DNA of 32,352 nucleotides from Terana coerulea (GCA_024811115.1 JAKOGH010000675.1:1-32352); one strand, 5' to 3'. Shown: positions 1 through 10,588, counted from the first letter of the stretch. The notes: generated from the sequence alone by a model not told the origin. A program made the numbers and translations.

Positions 1-735
1 TTGGGGCGTCTTCCCGACCAGACCGCATCGAGGGCTCGCTTCTGGAGAGCTTCGTCGGTAGTCAATGAGAATCACTGACTGCGCGTCGAGCTGCTCCTGA
101 AGTCGCCGTATCCTGCCGCGGGAGGCGTACATCTCGAAGCGCGTTCGAACTCTCGAACGCTCATGCTTCCTTTGCTTTAGCTCCTTCAGCTTCTGCAAGG
201 CGTCCGAGTGCGGTCATGCGAGAATTGCTTGACCAGGCGTTCTTGGAAATACACCCCAATCTGCTCGTGCGAAATCAGTGCTTTCGAGATAGGCCTCAGC
301 CCATTCTCCGGCTGATCCGCCCTGCATGTAGGACAGGACGAATGTGATTTTTGCCGATCTGATCGGAGCTTAACTTTATGAGTCGTTCGCGAAGATGTTC
401 AGCTGATTTGCTTCCAGGCCCCAATCTTCCGGCTTCCGTCGAAGGTGTCCGGCTTGTTTGCCAGACCATCGCGATCGCGTTCGTTATCGTCATCATCGTC
501 GTCGCGATCTCGATGTCCTCGACCTCCGCCTCCGGAGCCGCCGCCTCCCTCCGCCGTTACTCCAAAGGAGGGTCTCCGGCCGGCGGGCTCTCCGGTCGCT
601 TGCCGCCACTCATCATCTCGAGCTCCTGGGCCACGAATTCCACAACGTTGGCAGGTTGTTTCGCTGGCGTGTGAGCAAGGCTGCTCGGCGCATTCCTTGG
701 TTACGGTGGTGCCTCCCAGAAGTGGAAATAGATGA
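1..735 (-). pseudogene. LTR retrotransposon Gag remnant (Ty3/gypsy-like), truncated by the window edge
   Basis: On the minus strand the segment reads, with several frame breaks, as a fungal retrotransposon Gag. An acidic/arginine stretch (DRDDDDDDNERDRD, around 460-520) is followed by KPDTFDGSRKIGAWKQIS (around 405-460) and then LSYMQGGSAGEWAEAYLES (around 275-335). The order 'DTFDG...W...YMQGGSAGEWAE' is typical of the capsid part of Ty3/gypsy-type Gag (retrotransposon gag family); this is knowledge of the family, not a search result. A glycine/proline-rich lead and a CxxC-containing stretch precede it near 600-690. Stop codons interrupt the frame and no single ORF covers it, so it is not functional as written. 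Pol would lie beyond the left edge. Which superfamily it belongs to is less certain than that it is Gag. Confidence 0.68.
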
Positions 736-1499
736 GTTTATTTCCAAGCAGTAAACTGTTGTGATTTGAGTCGGCAGCATGAACAGGGATCCTCGTAATC
801 CGTCTCCAGGGGCCGATGCGGTTAGAGTAGCGGTGGCCATTGCGTCGGCTATGCTCGAAAATTCAACGCGCTCGGTGTGGTGGATGTAGGGCGTCTCCGT
901 CGTCGTGGTCCTCGTTTTCTTTACTAGGCGGCGACTTCGCCTTCGGATTCGGAGATGATAGGGGATGAAGCGCGTGGGGAATGGAATCATAGGTAACGGC
1001 TGAGGGATAATTGCGGGAGTAGGTGGGTTGACACTAGTGTCGTCGGCTTGCACGTAGTATGAGGAGTATTTGCGCTTGGTTTCTAAGCACTGCGCAAGTC
1101 CACACTGACACTTGGATTAGTGTCCGGCGTGAACACACTTTGGGTCGCGGCACGAGTACTGCACTTGTCGTCGTGCTTACAGTAGATCGGTCTGCAGCGG
1201 TGGTGGAAAAATGATGGGTCGTCCTATCTGAGGGCACGAGTCGCCTCCAGCCATACACGAGTGAAGCCTATTCAGGCAACCTGCAATACTCTTCAACCGA
1301 AATGAAGAGCACGAGGGTAGACGTTGTCTTAGAGGGATTTTACAGCACGTACTACTACTGATATGGCTACGAGTTACCAGTGTTCTGCTGTTTGATCCCG
1401 CTGCGGTCCGACTTCTCGGTTGCAGCTTGACTCTAAGGGCACGGCCCAAAGCGCCTGTCTCGCCTTCCGATTACCATTTTACTAGCTTCCCACACCCAA

Positions 1500-2149
1500 G
1501 GTGTGCCAAGGTTCCCAGCCGATCAAAGAGCACCGGGTTAGGGTGTCTAGTACAGCTCTCCGAGATGAAGCTCGGAACCGTTGAGTTGGATCCGGCGGGG
1601 TACTAATTGGGTAACTAGTCGCGTGTGCACGGGGTAGCGACACGGGGATGGTCAATACCGAGGTTGGGCCGTCCCTTGCGGGTGTCACGGTCCGATGTAC
1701 TAGATTCAAAACTCAATCTACACGGTCCTCCTATACGGGACGGACCGGGCAAGGAGTGGATGTTCTGGGTAGAACGGGTGGAGCAACGAGAGATCGTCGC
1801 AGGGGGTAGGATAGTCTCGAGCTTATGTCGACAACAACTAGTACAAGCTGTACCCAGGGTGCGGCGCTCTCCAACTGGGGACGGAAATAGTGGTGCAGTC
1901 TCAGAGTAACTAGCTGGGGAACAGACCAGCTCGAGACTGGCTTTCTGCATTGCAGACGGTAGCTATTTATACATGTGTAGTCCTAAACTGTACAGTCACC
2001 AACCCGGTATCCTCGTGTATGTACTAGAGCGGTCCAGAACAATAGAGAAACATACGGAAACCACGAGTATCGATGAGAGAACAATAGATAGGGGTAGAAG
2101 ACAATGGAAATGAAAAGAATACCCTAGAGACGCCCAGAAGTTCATGACA
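1500..2149 (-). mobile_element. Presumptive 5' LTR of the minus-strand retrotransposon
   Basis: Upstream of the Gag remnant, reading the minus strand, a sequence begins TGTCATGAAC at 2149. It contains a good TATA box (TATAAATAG, minus strand, 1963-1971) about 180 bp in, followed by non-coding sequence. This fits U3-R-U5 order of an LTR starting with TG. The inner (CA) boundary and the primer binding site were not identified, so the lower limit given is approximate. The second LTR is outside the window, so the element cannot be confirmed by LTR identity or by a target-site duplication. Confidence 0.42.
1963..1971 (-). promoter_or_regulatory. TATA box in presumptive LTR
   Basis: The minus strand reads TATAAATAG, placed between the presumptive LTR start at 2149 and the Gag region. 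It would set transcription initiation near 1940 for the element. This is motif evidence only. Confidence 0.4.
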
Positions 2150-2380
2150 CCCAAGCGAAAAGACTCTGGGAGTACAAAAGTCAGTAAGCTGAAACATAGG
2201 AAACATACCGTAAAAGAGCCTCCATTGGTATCTCCTGGTCGTCCCTTCTCCTCCTACGACGCCCTACACCTGCGCGAACTCCATAACCTTCGCGATAAAC
2301 CGGCCAGCATAGCTGGCTTTGCAAAGTCGCCGGCCGCTGTTGAAGAGCTATTCGGTCGCAGAAAGCAGGAAACGGGCTGA
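2144..2380 (+). pseudogene. Possible host ORF remnant abutting the LTR
   Basis: A 78-codon open frame with a Lys/Arg/Ser-rich start (PKRKDSGSTKVSKLKHRKH) and an ordinary-looking end (LRELHNLRDKPASIAGFAK, then EELFGRRKQETG). Its only ATG lies inside the last bases of the presumptive LTR (2141-2149), so the true frame probably entered from the left before the insertion. No family is recognised. A competing 156-codon open frame runs antisense over 2181-2651. Neither has an intron or start context that decides between them, so this may be non-coding. Confidence 0.25.
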
Positions 2381-2670
2381 TGAGGGAAATACAACAGGCC
2401 TGGGGAGTTGAGAGAACATGAACCAAGACTACGAGGGGAGCAATGCGCGAGAGACGGTCGTCGTCGAGTCTCGACACAACAGTGAGAGCAGGCCAGAGAG
2501 CCGTCACGTGCGAGCGATCTACACCCGCATGATCCAAACTCACCAGACGCTCTAACGAGCCAGTGAACATCGCTTTTTCGATGTCCGACTCACTGGCCGA
2601 AAGCCTTGTGCTTTCGGAGTTCAGAGCGGATGGGAACGAGACTATCTTCACTCTACCCTTTCGCCGCTCA

Positions 2671-2677
2671 TATAAAT
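2671..2677 (+). promoter_or_regulatory. TATA box upstream of F-box copy A
   Basis: The sequence TATAAAT lies 48 bp upstream of the ATG at 2719 of the F-box-like copy A and is the only TATA-like motif seen close to that start. This is motif evidence only. Confidence 0.35.
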
Positions 2678-2718
2678 CCGTGTAACACAGCTCTCGTCAG
2701 TAAAGGTGCTTTACAGCT

Positions 2719-4220
2719 ATGCGAATGGTGAGCAGCCCGTAATAGGATTGCACCGCTTACGTGCAGCACTATAATCCGTTTCCGTACGTTCTCATAGAGA
2801 GGTTTCGGACAGGCTGCAGGTAATCCACCGCGGAGCAGGCGATCGCACATCCACCTGATGCGTCCACCTTCCAAGAGTTCGCCATCAAGTATGGTGGTGG
2901 TAAACTCCCCTACGACATTCTGCGTATCGTCGTCGATCTGGTTGCCCACGACGACTTTACATCTCGACGAAAGGCACGTGCGAAGACGACTCTGCTTGCA
3001 GGCTCCCTGGTCTCAAAGGCGTGGCACGCCGCATTCGCCGAAGAGTGCTTCCGCTCCCTTTCTTTCCCTTGCGTAACCGAACCGGAGGAACCCTCCCAGT
3101 TTCACGAGAAGAAGCGTCCACTTATCCAGGATTTTGTGCGAAGTGCACCATTCCTGAGGATGCGACACGTAGTGCGGCACCTTACCATCTTTTGGGCATC
3201 AAATCCAGGAAGTTACCGGGACATGAACTTGGTGGATCTGTTTGAAGACTATCTCCCTCTCTTCCCTGCGCTTCGATCCTTGGAGTTGCGCAGCATCAGC
3301 AACCTCCCATGCCGCGCCAGCATCACCGGCCGTCCTAGTACACTGTCTCTCGACAGCTTGATAATCGCAGGTGGTCGGTCTCCTTCCCCGCCGCGCTGTG
3401 CTACATCTTGACTTGCTTCAGCATGCTCAATGAGTTATGCCTTACGCCGATGGGGTTCGACTCGGGCTTGCTTGAACGCCTCGCCACCGAGGTAGACTGG
3501 ACCGCCGTTGCGAAAACTGTGCCGCGCATATCGTCGCTTGTCTACGACCGCGGGGTAGGTTGCGATATCATGGGTGTGTTCGGCACCAAGACAGACATGT
3601 TGTGCGCATTGACGCGACTCGAGGCCGGCTTGAGGGTACCATCCCTTGTCGAGAGCGGAATTGAGTTGAATCGTGATACATTGAGACATATTGGCGGTGC
3701 GTCTAACATCTTCAACAATCCACTGTTTCTTCATCAGCTAAATACGTGTGCTAGTATGGGTCGGGTACGTGGCGACGCAGGAATGCATATCTCACTGTCA
3801 GGGCGGCAACCTGCGATCGCTCCGCCTGTGCATCTCAGAGTCGGCAAAGGGGTATGACAAATGGGTAGAGCTGAAATCCTGTCTACTCCTGCTCCCAAAT
3901 CATCATCCCTCGTTACGTGAGATTGCACTACACAGCTATGGGCCCTATGTCTATGGCAACTTCGAACGGATGCTCCGGGAAGTACAGAACGGCCTGTTTT
4001 TCATGCCGAAGCCGAGAGTGTGCTGGTAGCAATGGTGGAGCAGAAACGCCTGGGGCGCGTCCTCGTCACCTGGCTCAGTGTCGATGTTGGCAGCTGGCTC
4101 AACCAGCCTCTGGACGTGGAAGAGATTCATCCGGCGGCGTACACGCAAGCGGACCTGTCAAGATTTTTCGCCTCCAATTTCTTTCCACGGCTGCATGAAC
4201 TTGGAGTTCTGCAGGCCTGA
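2719..4220 (+). pseudogene. F-box-like/LRR-type protein, copy A (frameshifted)
   Basis: This copy follows the family plan. ATGCGAATG (2719-2727) is followed at once by a GTGAGC donor, intron 1 ends near a CATAG acceptor, and exon 2 reads GGGKLPYDILRIVVDLVAHD (F-box-like LPxxIL motif) and then LVSKAWHAAFAEECFRSLSF. The conserved DLFEDYLPLFPALRSLELR follows near 3230-3290. A GTGCGT...TAG intron ends at 3754, and the last exon ends FPRLHELGVLQA with a stop at 4218-4220. Two disablements are visible. The frame changes near 3390 just before AALCYILTCFS, and one G is missing near 4007 compared with the PEAESVLVAM reading of copy C. The start of exon 2 also has a lost base and an in-frame TAA if the usual acceptor is used. 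F-box proteins usually recruit substrates to SCF ubiquitin ligases; a role for this copy is unlikely. Confidence 0.8.
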
Positions 4221-5019
4221 AGCCATTCGGACGTTGACTGGAGGGCCAGTAAAGTATGTGTTCTCACTGCAACTTCAGAAATGCGAAGGGCATGTCTCAT
4301 GTGACAGCACCATCACAGCGGATACCGTCATCTGTCCAGCATGCTGCGCGTTCCCGGGTAAGTAGTCGCGTATTTTGTTCACCGTTCATTTCACCTAGAG
4401 CTTGCTGTGCAGCCATGCATCGGAGCTGAGCGCTGAGCGGTCGACTCCGCTGGCCTGATAGCTTAGACCGACGGCCTGTTCAACGAGTCTGTTCAAATAT
4501 TGCAATAATATAAACCTATTATACGACATGCATATGATTTCAGTGGTTAACGGTTAACGGTTAACGCTCACTAGCACTGCTGCGAATGCTGCAAACGTTT
4601 TACAGGGTTTCCTTCGTTGCTTCGGTTCTATGAGGCTTGTGAAGACTCAGCGCTCAGCGGCCAGGGACGGCCTGGACAGCCAGCGTCGGCGCAGATGTGA
4701 CGGCGGTGGCTGTCGCTGTCGCCGACGGCTGAGCGAGTCATCGCCGTCCATGCGGCGTAGTACCCCATCGCGGGGCGCAGCGTTGCGGTTGGATTGCCCC
4801 TCGAGAGCACCAGTGTATCGATTCTGAAGTCACTTTGACACCGCCGCCCGGACGCGCAGGACTCCATATCAGGATAGAGCACCGTCGGTCCCGCCCTGGC
4901 GAGATGCCGCCATCCGAGGAAGGCCAGGCGTGCCTGATCGCATCTTCCCCGCCCGGTCGCGTGCGCGGTGCACATGGCGGGCCTTTGGCAATATCACGCG
5001 ATGGGACAGATGCGCCACG
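4221..5019. other. Gene-poor segment: F-box 3' flank and short repeats
   Basis: The first ~200 bp resemble the 3' flanks of the other F-box copies, for example the region below 13583, including a shared motif near GAGCTGAGCG. At 4544-4564 the heptamer GGTTAAC is repeated three times. No convincing coding frame was seen; the short frames over 4628-5000 are GC-rich and overlap on both strands without family resemblance. Confidence 0.5.
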
Positions 5020-5650
5020 CCGCCGCCCAGGAGCGCGCATCTTCTCCTCGACCGAATTTGCTTGATGAATTCGCGAGCTACGCACCGGCGCGGGCGTATC
5101 AGGCTGCGCCCACGTACGCCCACGAAGGCCGGTCGTTGGCTGTGTCCGTGAACGCACAGAGCAAAGCTGAATGTTGCCGTCACCGCTGCGTCGTAGCATG
5201 AGGGCTTTGGATGTCGCTTGCACGCAAAGCACGCCATACCCTTCATAGCGTTCGGACGGTATGTGACCATGCCGCTGCGCAAGTTGGCAATCAAGTGCCC
5301 ATTTTTGCTAGTGCGATCACTCCATAATCGGGGGTGCCAATGTGTCGAGATGCTGCGTTCTATAGAGAAAATGCATGCGCCGTCCATGTATCCACGTCAA
5401 ATAATGACCTCGTACGCGTGCCTCTGAGTACCGCCTAACAGTACCCCTCCTCCAGTCCCGGGTGCGTCCCCATCGGTGTCCAAAAGTGTCCCAAAGCGAC
5501 TGCCCACAACACGCCCTGCAACAAATGCAAACCGCACTGTATCAGTCGGTGGTGCGCTGGCATGGGATTGATTGATACGACTTACGACACGCATTGACCG
5601 GGTGTACAATCTCCAATGGCAGCACTCGCAGAGCGGCAGAGGACGCCAGA
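5020..5650 (-). repeat. Old inverted dispersed duplication, unit 1 (partner 15540-16170)
   Basis: Read on the opposite strand this matches the segment at about 15540-16170 in several blocks. They share TCGACCGAATTTGCTTGATG (near 5047), GCACCGGCGCGGGCGTATCA (near 5083), a block around 5230-5370 (GGTATGTGACCATGCCGCTG against its reverse complement), and AATGCAAACCGCACTGTATC near 5525. Between the blocks there are gaps and many substitutions. No intact reading frame is shared across both units, so this is an old segmental duplication of unknown content and not a recognisable gene. Confidence 0.65.
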
Positions 5651-6001
5651 CGCAGGTGGTGTGCTTCCTGCAATTATCCGCTGTACACACCCGGTGCCCG
5701 CCTTCCAGGCCTACACACATGACGCAGTTTCGGCGCAGGGTTATCACCGGCGTGCGACCCGCTCCGCTCCGTGCTGCAGGCTCCGCCGCTCGCGCGAAGA
5801 ACACCAGAGAGCACTCTTCCGAAGCCTTCAGAGGACGCTAAATTGCGAAGCACTCTCATGCAGCCGAGACCCAGCCCCTCGCGGTGCGAACGCGAGGACA
5901 TACGAATATGCGTGGCATCGCCCGAATAGTCGCGTTCTGGAGGAACGGTCGGTAACATCTGCGCACGCCGGAGCCGTGGCGACCGATGCGGGTGCGCGAA
6001 T
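5651..6001. other. No recognised feature
   Basis: GC-rich sequence with open frames on both strands, none resembling a known family or showing splice structure. I see nothing supportable here. Confidence 0.4.
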
Positions 6002-6267
6002 CACTGGGTGGGCGGCTCGTTTCTGTTGGCTGCAAAACTGTGACATAAACGAACACATAGGTATAATTATTTCCCGGTTCTGTGCCAGCAGAATTCTGAT
6101 TGAATCGGTGGAAAAAACGACCCCACTTGCCTAATAAGGCAAGACTTTTATATTTGCCACGGTTTTTACATTGGTTTAGGAGCTACAGAACTGTGGTAAA
6201 AGTATACCTTTTTTCTGCGTTTATGTCACAGTTTTGTGGCCAACAGAAACGGGCCGCCCACCCAGTG
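6002..6267. mobile_element. 266-bp MITE with ~45-bp terminal inverted repeats
   Basis: The left end CACTGGGTGGGCGGCTCGTT and the reverse complement of the right end, CACTGGGTGGGCGGCCCGTT, match. The match continues with few mismatches through TTCTGTTGG...CAAAACTGTGACATAAACG on both sides. The interior is short and AT-richer and holds no coding frame. A clear target-site duplication was not found, so the superfamily is not assigned. Length and structure fit a non-autonomous miniature inverted-repeat element. Confidence 0.78.
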
Positions 6268-6883
6268 CATCCCGCGAAGAGGCTGTTCATGCCGAGCGGT
6301 GATCTTGAGCTTTGGAGCTCCCTCCCGACAAATTCGTTGCACCCTGTTTGCGCCGTTCCCACTCGAGCTAAGACACAGAAGAAAACATATCAGGGAGTCG
6401 TCGGAGACACATGCGATCGACTTAGTGCATTTCTGGGAGCAGATGGGCGGTGGCGGGGGCATATGCGCTGGGTGCAGATAGGCCTGGGTCGCAACATGGC
6501 CCGTTTCCGATCGTGGCGAGGGTCTCTGCCCCGGATTTGTGCGGAGGCGCCCAGGAACGCTTGATCGTGATTGGACAGGGTCTCGCGCACCAGGGTCGTC
6601 TGCCCGAAACGGCAGGTGCACTCGCGCGGGTAATCTTATTATGTGTATCACAATAACCTCGGACGGGCCTCAGCATACGCAGGATCACCCACGGACGCAG
6701 TCTGCGTTTCTCCTTCTCCTCCTCTTCCATCCTGGCCGCGCTGAGACATACCTTTGCCACCGCCGACCAGGCCGCTGCGCACCCGTCTCCCGTCGTCGAA
6801 AGCCCGGACCCTCGTCGGTGTCCAAGAACTGCTAGGAGGATTGCAGCTAGTGCGATAGGCCGCACGGCCTGCCACCAGAGAGC
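6268..6883. other. No recognised feature
   Basis: Overlapping open frames exist on both strands, including a 163-codon frame on the minus strand (6422-6913), but none shows a familiar domain, a conserved partner elsewhere in the window, or splice sites. I treat the stretch as unannotated. Confidence 0.35.
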
Positions 6884-7337
6884 CTCTGGTGACTGCAGTT
6901 GTGCTACACCCATATGTGCGTACCTATGTCGTCAATGCGCAAGTCAATGCTGAATCAAACCTAATGGCCAGTTCTCATCTTGCTGAGACCAAGCCGATAG
7001 CAGCTTGGATAGCAAGCTCCCCACACTGCGACACCCCTTCGCTGAAGCGAGCTCTCTCCCGCTCTGCGTCGTCTCAAGACCCACCATAAGGACGAGAAAC
7101 TGAAGAGAACCTCTGGTGGCTGCAGGTGTACTACACCCATATGTGCGTATCTATGCCGTCAATCCGCAAGTTAATGCTGAATCAAACCTAATGGCTAGTT
7201 TACATCTTGCTAAACCCAGGCAGATATAGCGAGTCCCCGGACCCCCACACTGCGACACCCACTTCGGTGAAGCGAACCGTCCCCGCTCTGCGTCGTATCC
7301 AGGCCAAAGGACGAGAAGCTCAAACCATGGACTCACA
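6884..7337. repeat. 227-bp tandem duplication (two units)
   Basis: Unit 1 (6884-7110) and unit 2 (7111-about 7337) align end to end with an offset of 227 bp. Both begin CTCTGGTG(A/G)CTGCAG and share CTACACCCATATGTGCGTA, AATGCTGAATCAAACCTAATG (split by no gap), CCACACTGCGACACCC and CTCTGCGTCGT. They differ by scattered substitutions and small indels. No coding frame is conserved between the units. The duplication ends about 260 bp upstream of the PB1-protein start. Confidence 0.82.
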
Positions 7338-7596
7338 AACTGTTCAGGAGCTTTTACCCGGCACGGGTTCATTAGGCTCAGTGCCCCAACACCATGTAAG
7401 CCCCAACGGTTGTCCCCCCTGGGCCATGCGTCCTGAACACGTCAACTGTAGAACTACAAACGCACCGTGGTGAAGCCGCCACCAAAACACTTTGCGGTCG
7501 ATGTCCTCCCATGCAAAAAGTTTGGTGAGTCACAGGCCTGGCGCAGGCGGATGATCATGTGCTCAACCCTATCTAGGCAACGGATACTGCTACGGC

Positions 7597-10118
7597 ATGC
7601 GCATACATCCACTCACGTCGTCTGGCGCGACGGTCGGCGACGCGGTCTCGACCCGCTCGGGCTCGACGTCGTCCTCGTCCTCCGGCCAATCCCAAGCGAC
7701 GACCGCGCTGCACGTCTCGTACGAGATCTGGCGGCGGTGGGAGGACTGCCTCTGGTTCCAGGACATCCTCGAGTCGGAGTACCGGCTCATGGCGCGCACG
7801 AAGCGCACGCGACTGCAGCAGGGCAAGGGCGTGAAGAAGGGCGGCGTGTATGCGCTCTCGGGCGGCGCGGCGAGCTTCGACTCGCTCCCGCCGGGCCCGG
7901 ACGCGAACGACGTCGCGAAGGACGTGCACGCGCTCGTGCCGCGCCTCACGAAGAAGGGCACGCTCTTCCGCGCGGGCGGCGCGACGGTCGCGCAGCGCGA
8001 GCGCGAGTTCGCCGCGTTGGTTGCCGCGCTGTGGGGCGACGGCGTGCCGAGTCTGCTCCGCGAGCTGCGCGAGACGCGCCTCATCCGCGACTTCTTCGGC
8101 TACTGGCGCCGCGATACGGACCACGACCGCAAGGCCGCGCAGGCCGTTGCCGCCGCGCGCGCGGGCGACGCGCCGCAGGACAAGGGCAAGGCTCGCATGT
8201 CGCGCTCCTCGGTCACGAGCAGCGCGTTCTCGATGTACTTCTCCGCGTCCAACATCTCCCTTCAACTACCCAGCGCGTTCGCGGACTACCCGCCGAGCCC
8301 GTCCGTCGCCTCCACGTTTGGCTCGCCGTCCCCGAAGGGCAAGGGCAAAGCTACAGAGGCAGAGGGCGCCGCCGCGCCACGATACCCCTTCCTCAACACA
8401 CCACCAAGCACACCAGGCACCAGCAAAGCCGGTGCCGCACGCGCTTCGACCGTCTCCGTCCCATCATCTGTCTCGAGCAGCTCGACCTGGGCCAGCCCGC
8501 GCACGCCCCTCACGTTCACCATGGGCGAGAGCGGTGCCCTCCTACCCAAGTCGCCCGGCGTCGACCCCGAAGACCCATTGGACTCTGCGATACTGTTCGT
8601 GTCGGAGGCCGACGCGAAGAGCCCGCCAGGCGGCCTGGCGGTGCTGCCCGAGGAGCAAGAGTCCGACCTCGCCGAGAGCGTGCGCGGGCTCACGCTCGCC
8701 CTGCCGCCGCATTCCGCGCCGCTGCGCACCACTCTGCACGACACGCCCCCGCTCACACGCCGCCCGCGCAACCTGTCATGCCCCGACCCGGGCGTGCGCC
8801 ACGCGCTCGTGCTCCCTCGCCCTCACGGCGCCCGCAGAGCGCGGGCACCGACGCGTCCGCGCCCGCCAGCCCCGTGTCCGCCGCGAGCGGGAGCAGCGAC
8901 GCGCAGAGCGAGCGCTGGGTGGACGCGCAGGACGAGATCCACAGCGACGGCGAGTACACCGCGCCCATTTCCTCCCGGAGGCACTCGCGGCGCATGTCCC
9001 GCGGCAGCGTGCGTGCGGGCTCGCGCCCCGCGACGATGTACAGCACGTTCAGCGCGCTCGACGCGGACGCCCTGCTCGACGACCTCGATTTCACGAGCGG
9101 CGGGTCGGACGTGGAGGAGCTGGGTGTGTGGCCGGCGCCCGGGCATGGCCACCGCGTGCGCGCGAGCGTCGCGACGATGAACTCGGTCGTGTCCGGCGCG
9201 AGCGTCGACGCCGTGCTCCCGCGCCGCGGCCTGTCGCTCCGCCGCCCCGCGTCGCCCGCGCCGTCGTCATACACCTACGCGCGCTCGCCCTCGCCCACAC
9301 CGCCGGCGTCGCCGACACTCTCCGTCGGCTCCATGCCCCGCTTGTCCGGCGGCGAGCTGCGGCGCTCGACGTCAAACGGCAGTCGCGCATCCCGGATGAG
9401 CGTAAGCACTGTCCCAGGCTCGCCTGTCCTCGCCGTGGACGCGAGCAAGTGGTACGACGGCGACGACGGGCCGGACGAGGACCTCATCGACGCATACCTC
9501 TACGGCACGCCCTCTCCCGTCTCACCTCACGACGACCGCCCTGACGACTACACCCCAGACACGAACAGCCTGCAGCCACACGCACACGCGGGCGCCGAGA
9601 GCCCGCCGCGGCGCGCACGCGTCTCGCAGGTCGTCACCCAGGACATCTCCACCGGCGCGCACTTCCCCGCGCCCTTCCAGCACCGCCCGCCCGGCCAGTT
9701 CCACCTCCCCTGGTCGCCCACGCGCGCCGCCCACTTCTCCGTCGCCAGCAACGCGAGCACGACGAGTGTGGCGAGCGGCGGCGGCGGCAGCGGGCAGGCA
9801 CATGTGACGGTGAAGGCCGTGCGGCAGGACAGCATCGTGCTGCTGCGCGCGACGCCCGGCATGGGCCTCGCGGCCGTGCGCGACCGGCTGCGCGACAAGT
9901 TCCGCGCGCAGGAGGGCGTCGCGCTCACCGAGGCGTTCACCATCGGCGCCGCCTCGCCCACGCCCGCCGGCGCGGCAGGCGGGCGCCCGCGCTCGCACTC
10001 GACATCTGCGCTCGGCGGGCCGCCGCGCCTGCGCTTCATCACGAGCGACGCGGAGTGGGAGCAGGCCGCCGCGGCGTGCGCGGGCAAGCTCACGATCCAC
10101 ATCTTTGACCGCTTCTGA
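7597..10118 (+). CDS. PB1-domain-containing protein (uncharacterised, fungal)
   Basis: A large gene with strong coding character. ATG 7597 is the first in frame after a TGA at 7552 and has G at -3. The N-terminal part holds a conserved-looking region, SYEIWRRWEDCLWFQDILES to LIRDFFGYWRRDTDHDRK (about residues 41-172). A long Ser/Pro/Ala-rich middle follows, then a C-terminal PB1-like domain in the last ~105 residues (VKAVRQDSIVLLRATPGMGL, then LRFITSDAEWEQAAAA and KLTIHIFDRF at the end). A basic lysine/arginine face is present but a full acidic OPCA motif is not, so it would bind a PB1 partner as the basic side. The reading frame changes near 8790. A 44-nt intron (8794-8837, GTGCGC...CGCAG, phase 0) restores it and gives about 825 aa; a one-base indel between 8740 and 8790 is the alternative. 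PB1 proteins act as scaffolds in polarity or NADPH-oxidase signalling; a specific role is inference. Confidence 0.8.
8794..8837 (+). other. Putative 44-nt phase-0 intron in the PB1-protein gene
   Basis: Removing GTGCGCCACG...GGCGCCCGCAG joins the frame ending NLSCPDPG to the frame beginning SAGTDASAPASPV. The donor resembles those used elsewhere in the window (GTGCGT) and a CTCAC branch-like motif is present. The length is at the lower limit for fungal introns. The frame used after the intron also reads Ser/Pro-rich for ~25 residues upstream of it, so a sequencing or real indel is an open alternative. Confidence 0.45.
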
Positions 10119-10588
10119 GGCCGCCTCCCTGCTATATCTCCCACTCGACATCTACACTCCCTTATCTCTCGTTATTTGCCTGGCTCTGGCTTCGTCACGA
10201 CCTCTCATGGTTTCCCTGGCTTTTCTCCTTGTTTGCTCGTGTAGCGCTCTTGCTTCGTTTTTCATCGCCCACGATGAACTGTTGTTTTACTTAGAAGCTG
10301 TATAGTCAGCACCCAGTCGTGTTGTGTATCGTTCGTCCTTCCTGTATCCCGACTGGCTGCTCGCCCGCCCGTATCTGTTGTTTCAGTACCTTTCGTTCGC
10401 CCGTCTGTCCTTTGCTGTCCATACCCCTATTATTTCCTCTTCTTTCCTTTTCGTGGCACTCTGTCGTAAAAAGTACGTCTGTATATCTAGAAGTTTCGCG
10501 GTAGGGTACATAGGAAGCGCGTCGGGTTTCGGATGTGTACTTCTTATCGGTCTCCGAAATACAGTATATTACTCTCCTTTGCTCCTTC
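10119..10588. other. Convergent intergenic region (PB1 gene / Arp10 gene)
   Basis: The sequence is a pyrimidine-rich, T-rich 470 bp between two stop codons that face each other. It probably holds the 3' untranslated regions and polyadenylation signals of both genes. No hairpin terminator, RNA gene or extra coding frame with family resemblance was seen. Confidence 0.5.

Noticed and set aside
2181..2651. 156-codon minus-strand frame as a gene divergent from F-box copy A
   Set aside because: The first third looks plausible but the rest overlaps a more protein-like plus-strand frame; no domain, no splice sites and no second copy to support it.
4424..4663. MITE bounded by GCTGAGCGCTGAG inverted motifs
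   Set aside because: The matching ends are only about 12 bp, the motif is itself nearly palindromic, and no target duplication is present.
5616..6134. 172-codon plus-strand frame as a gene
   Set aside because: It runs into the terminal inverted repeat and core of the MITE at 6002-6267 and its first part overlaps the non-coding inverted duplication.
7573..8265. 230-codon open frame antisense to the PB1-protein gene
   Set aside because: Arg/Ala-rich composition caused by GC-rich codons of the real gene on the other strand; no family resemblance or splice structure.
7467..8770. N-terminal 430 codons of the long 883-codon plus-strand frame as a protein start
   Set aside because: Over this part another frame (from 7597) carries the conserved SYEIWRRWEDCLW...FFGYWRR region; the long frame is only genuine after about 8790.
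9522..10151. 209- and 198-codon open frames antisense to the 3' end of the PB1-protein gene
   Set aside because: They overlap the PB1 domain coding region exactly and read as low-complexity Arg/Ala/Gly shadow sequence.
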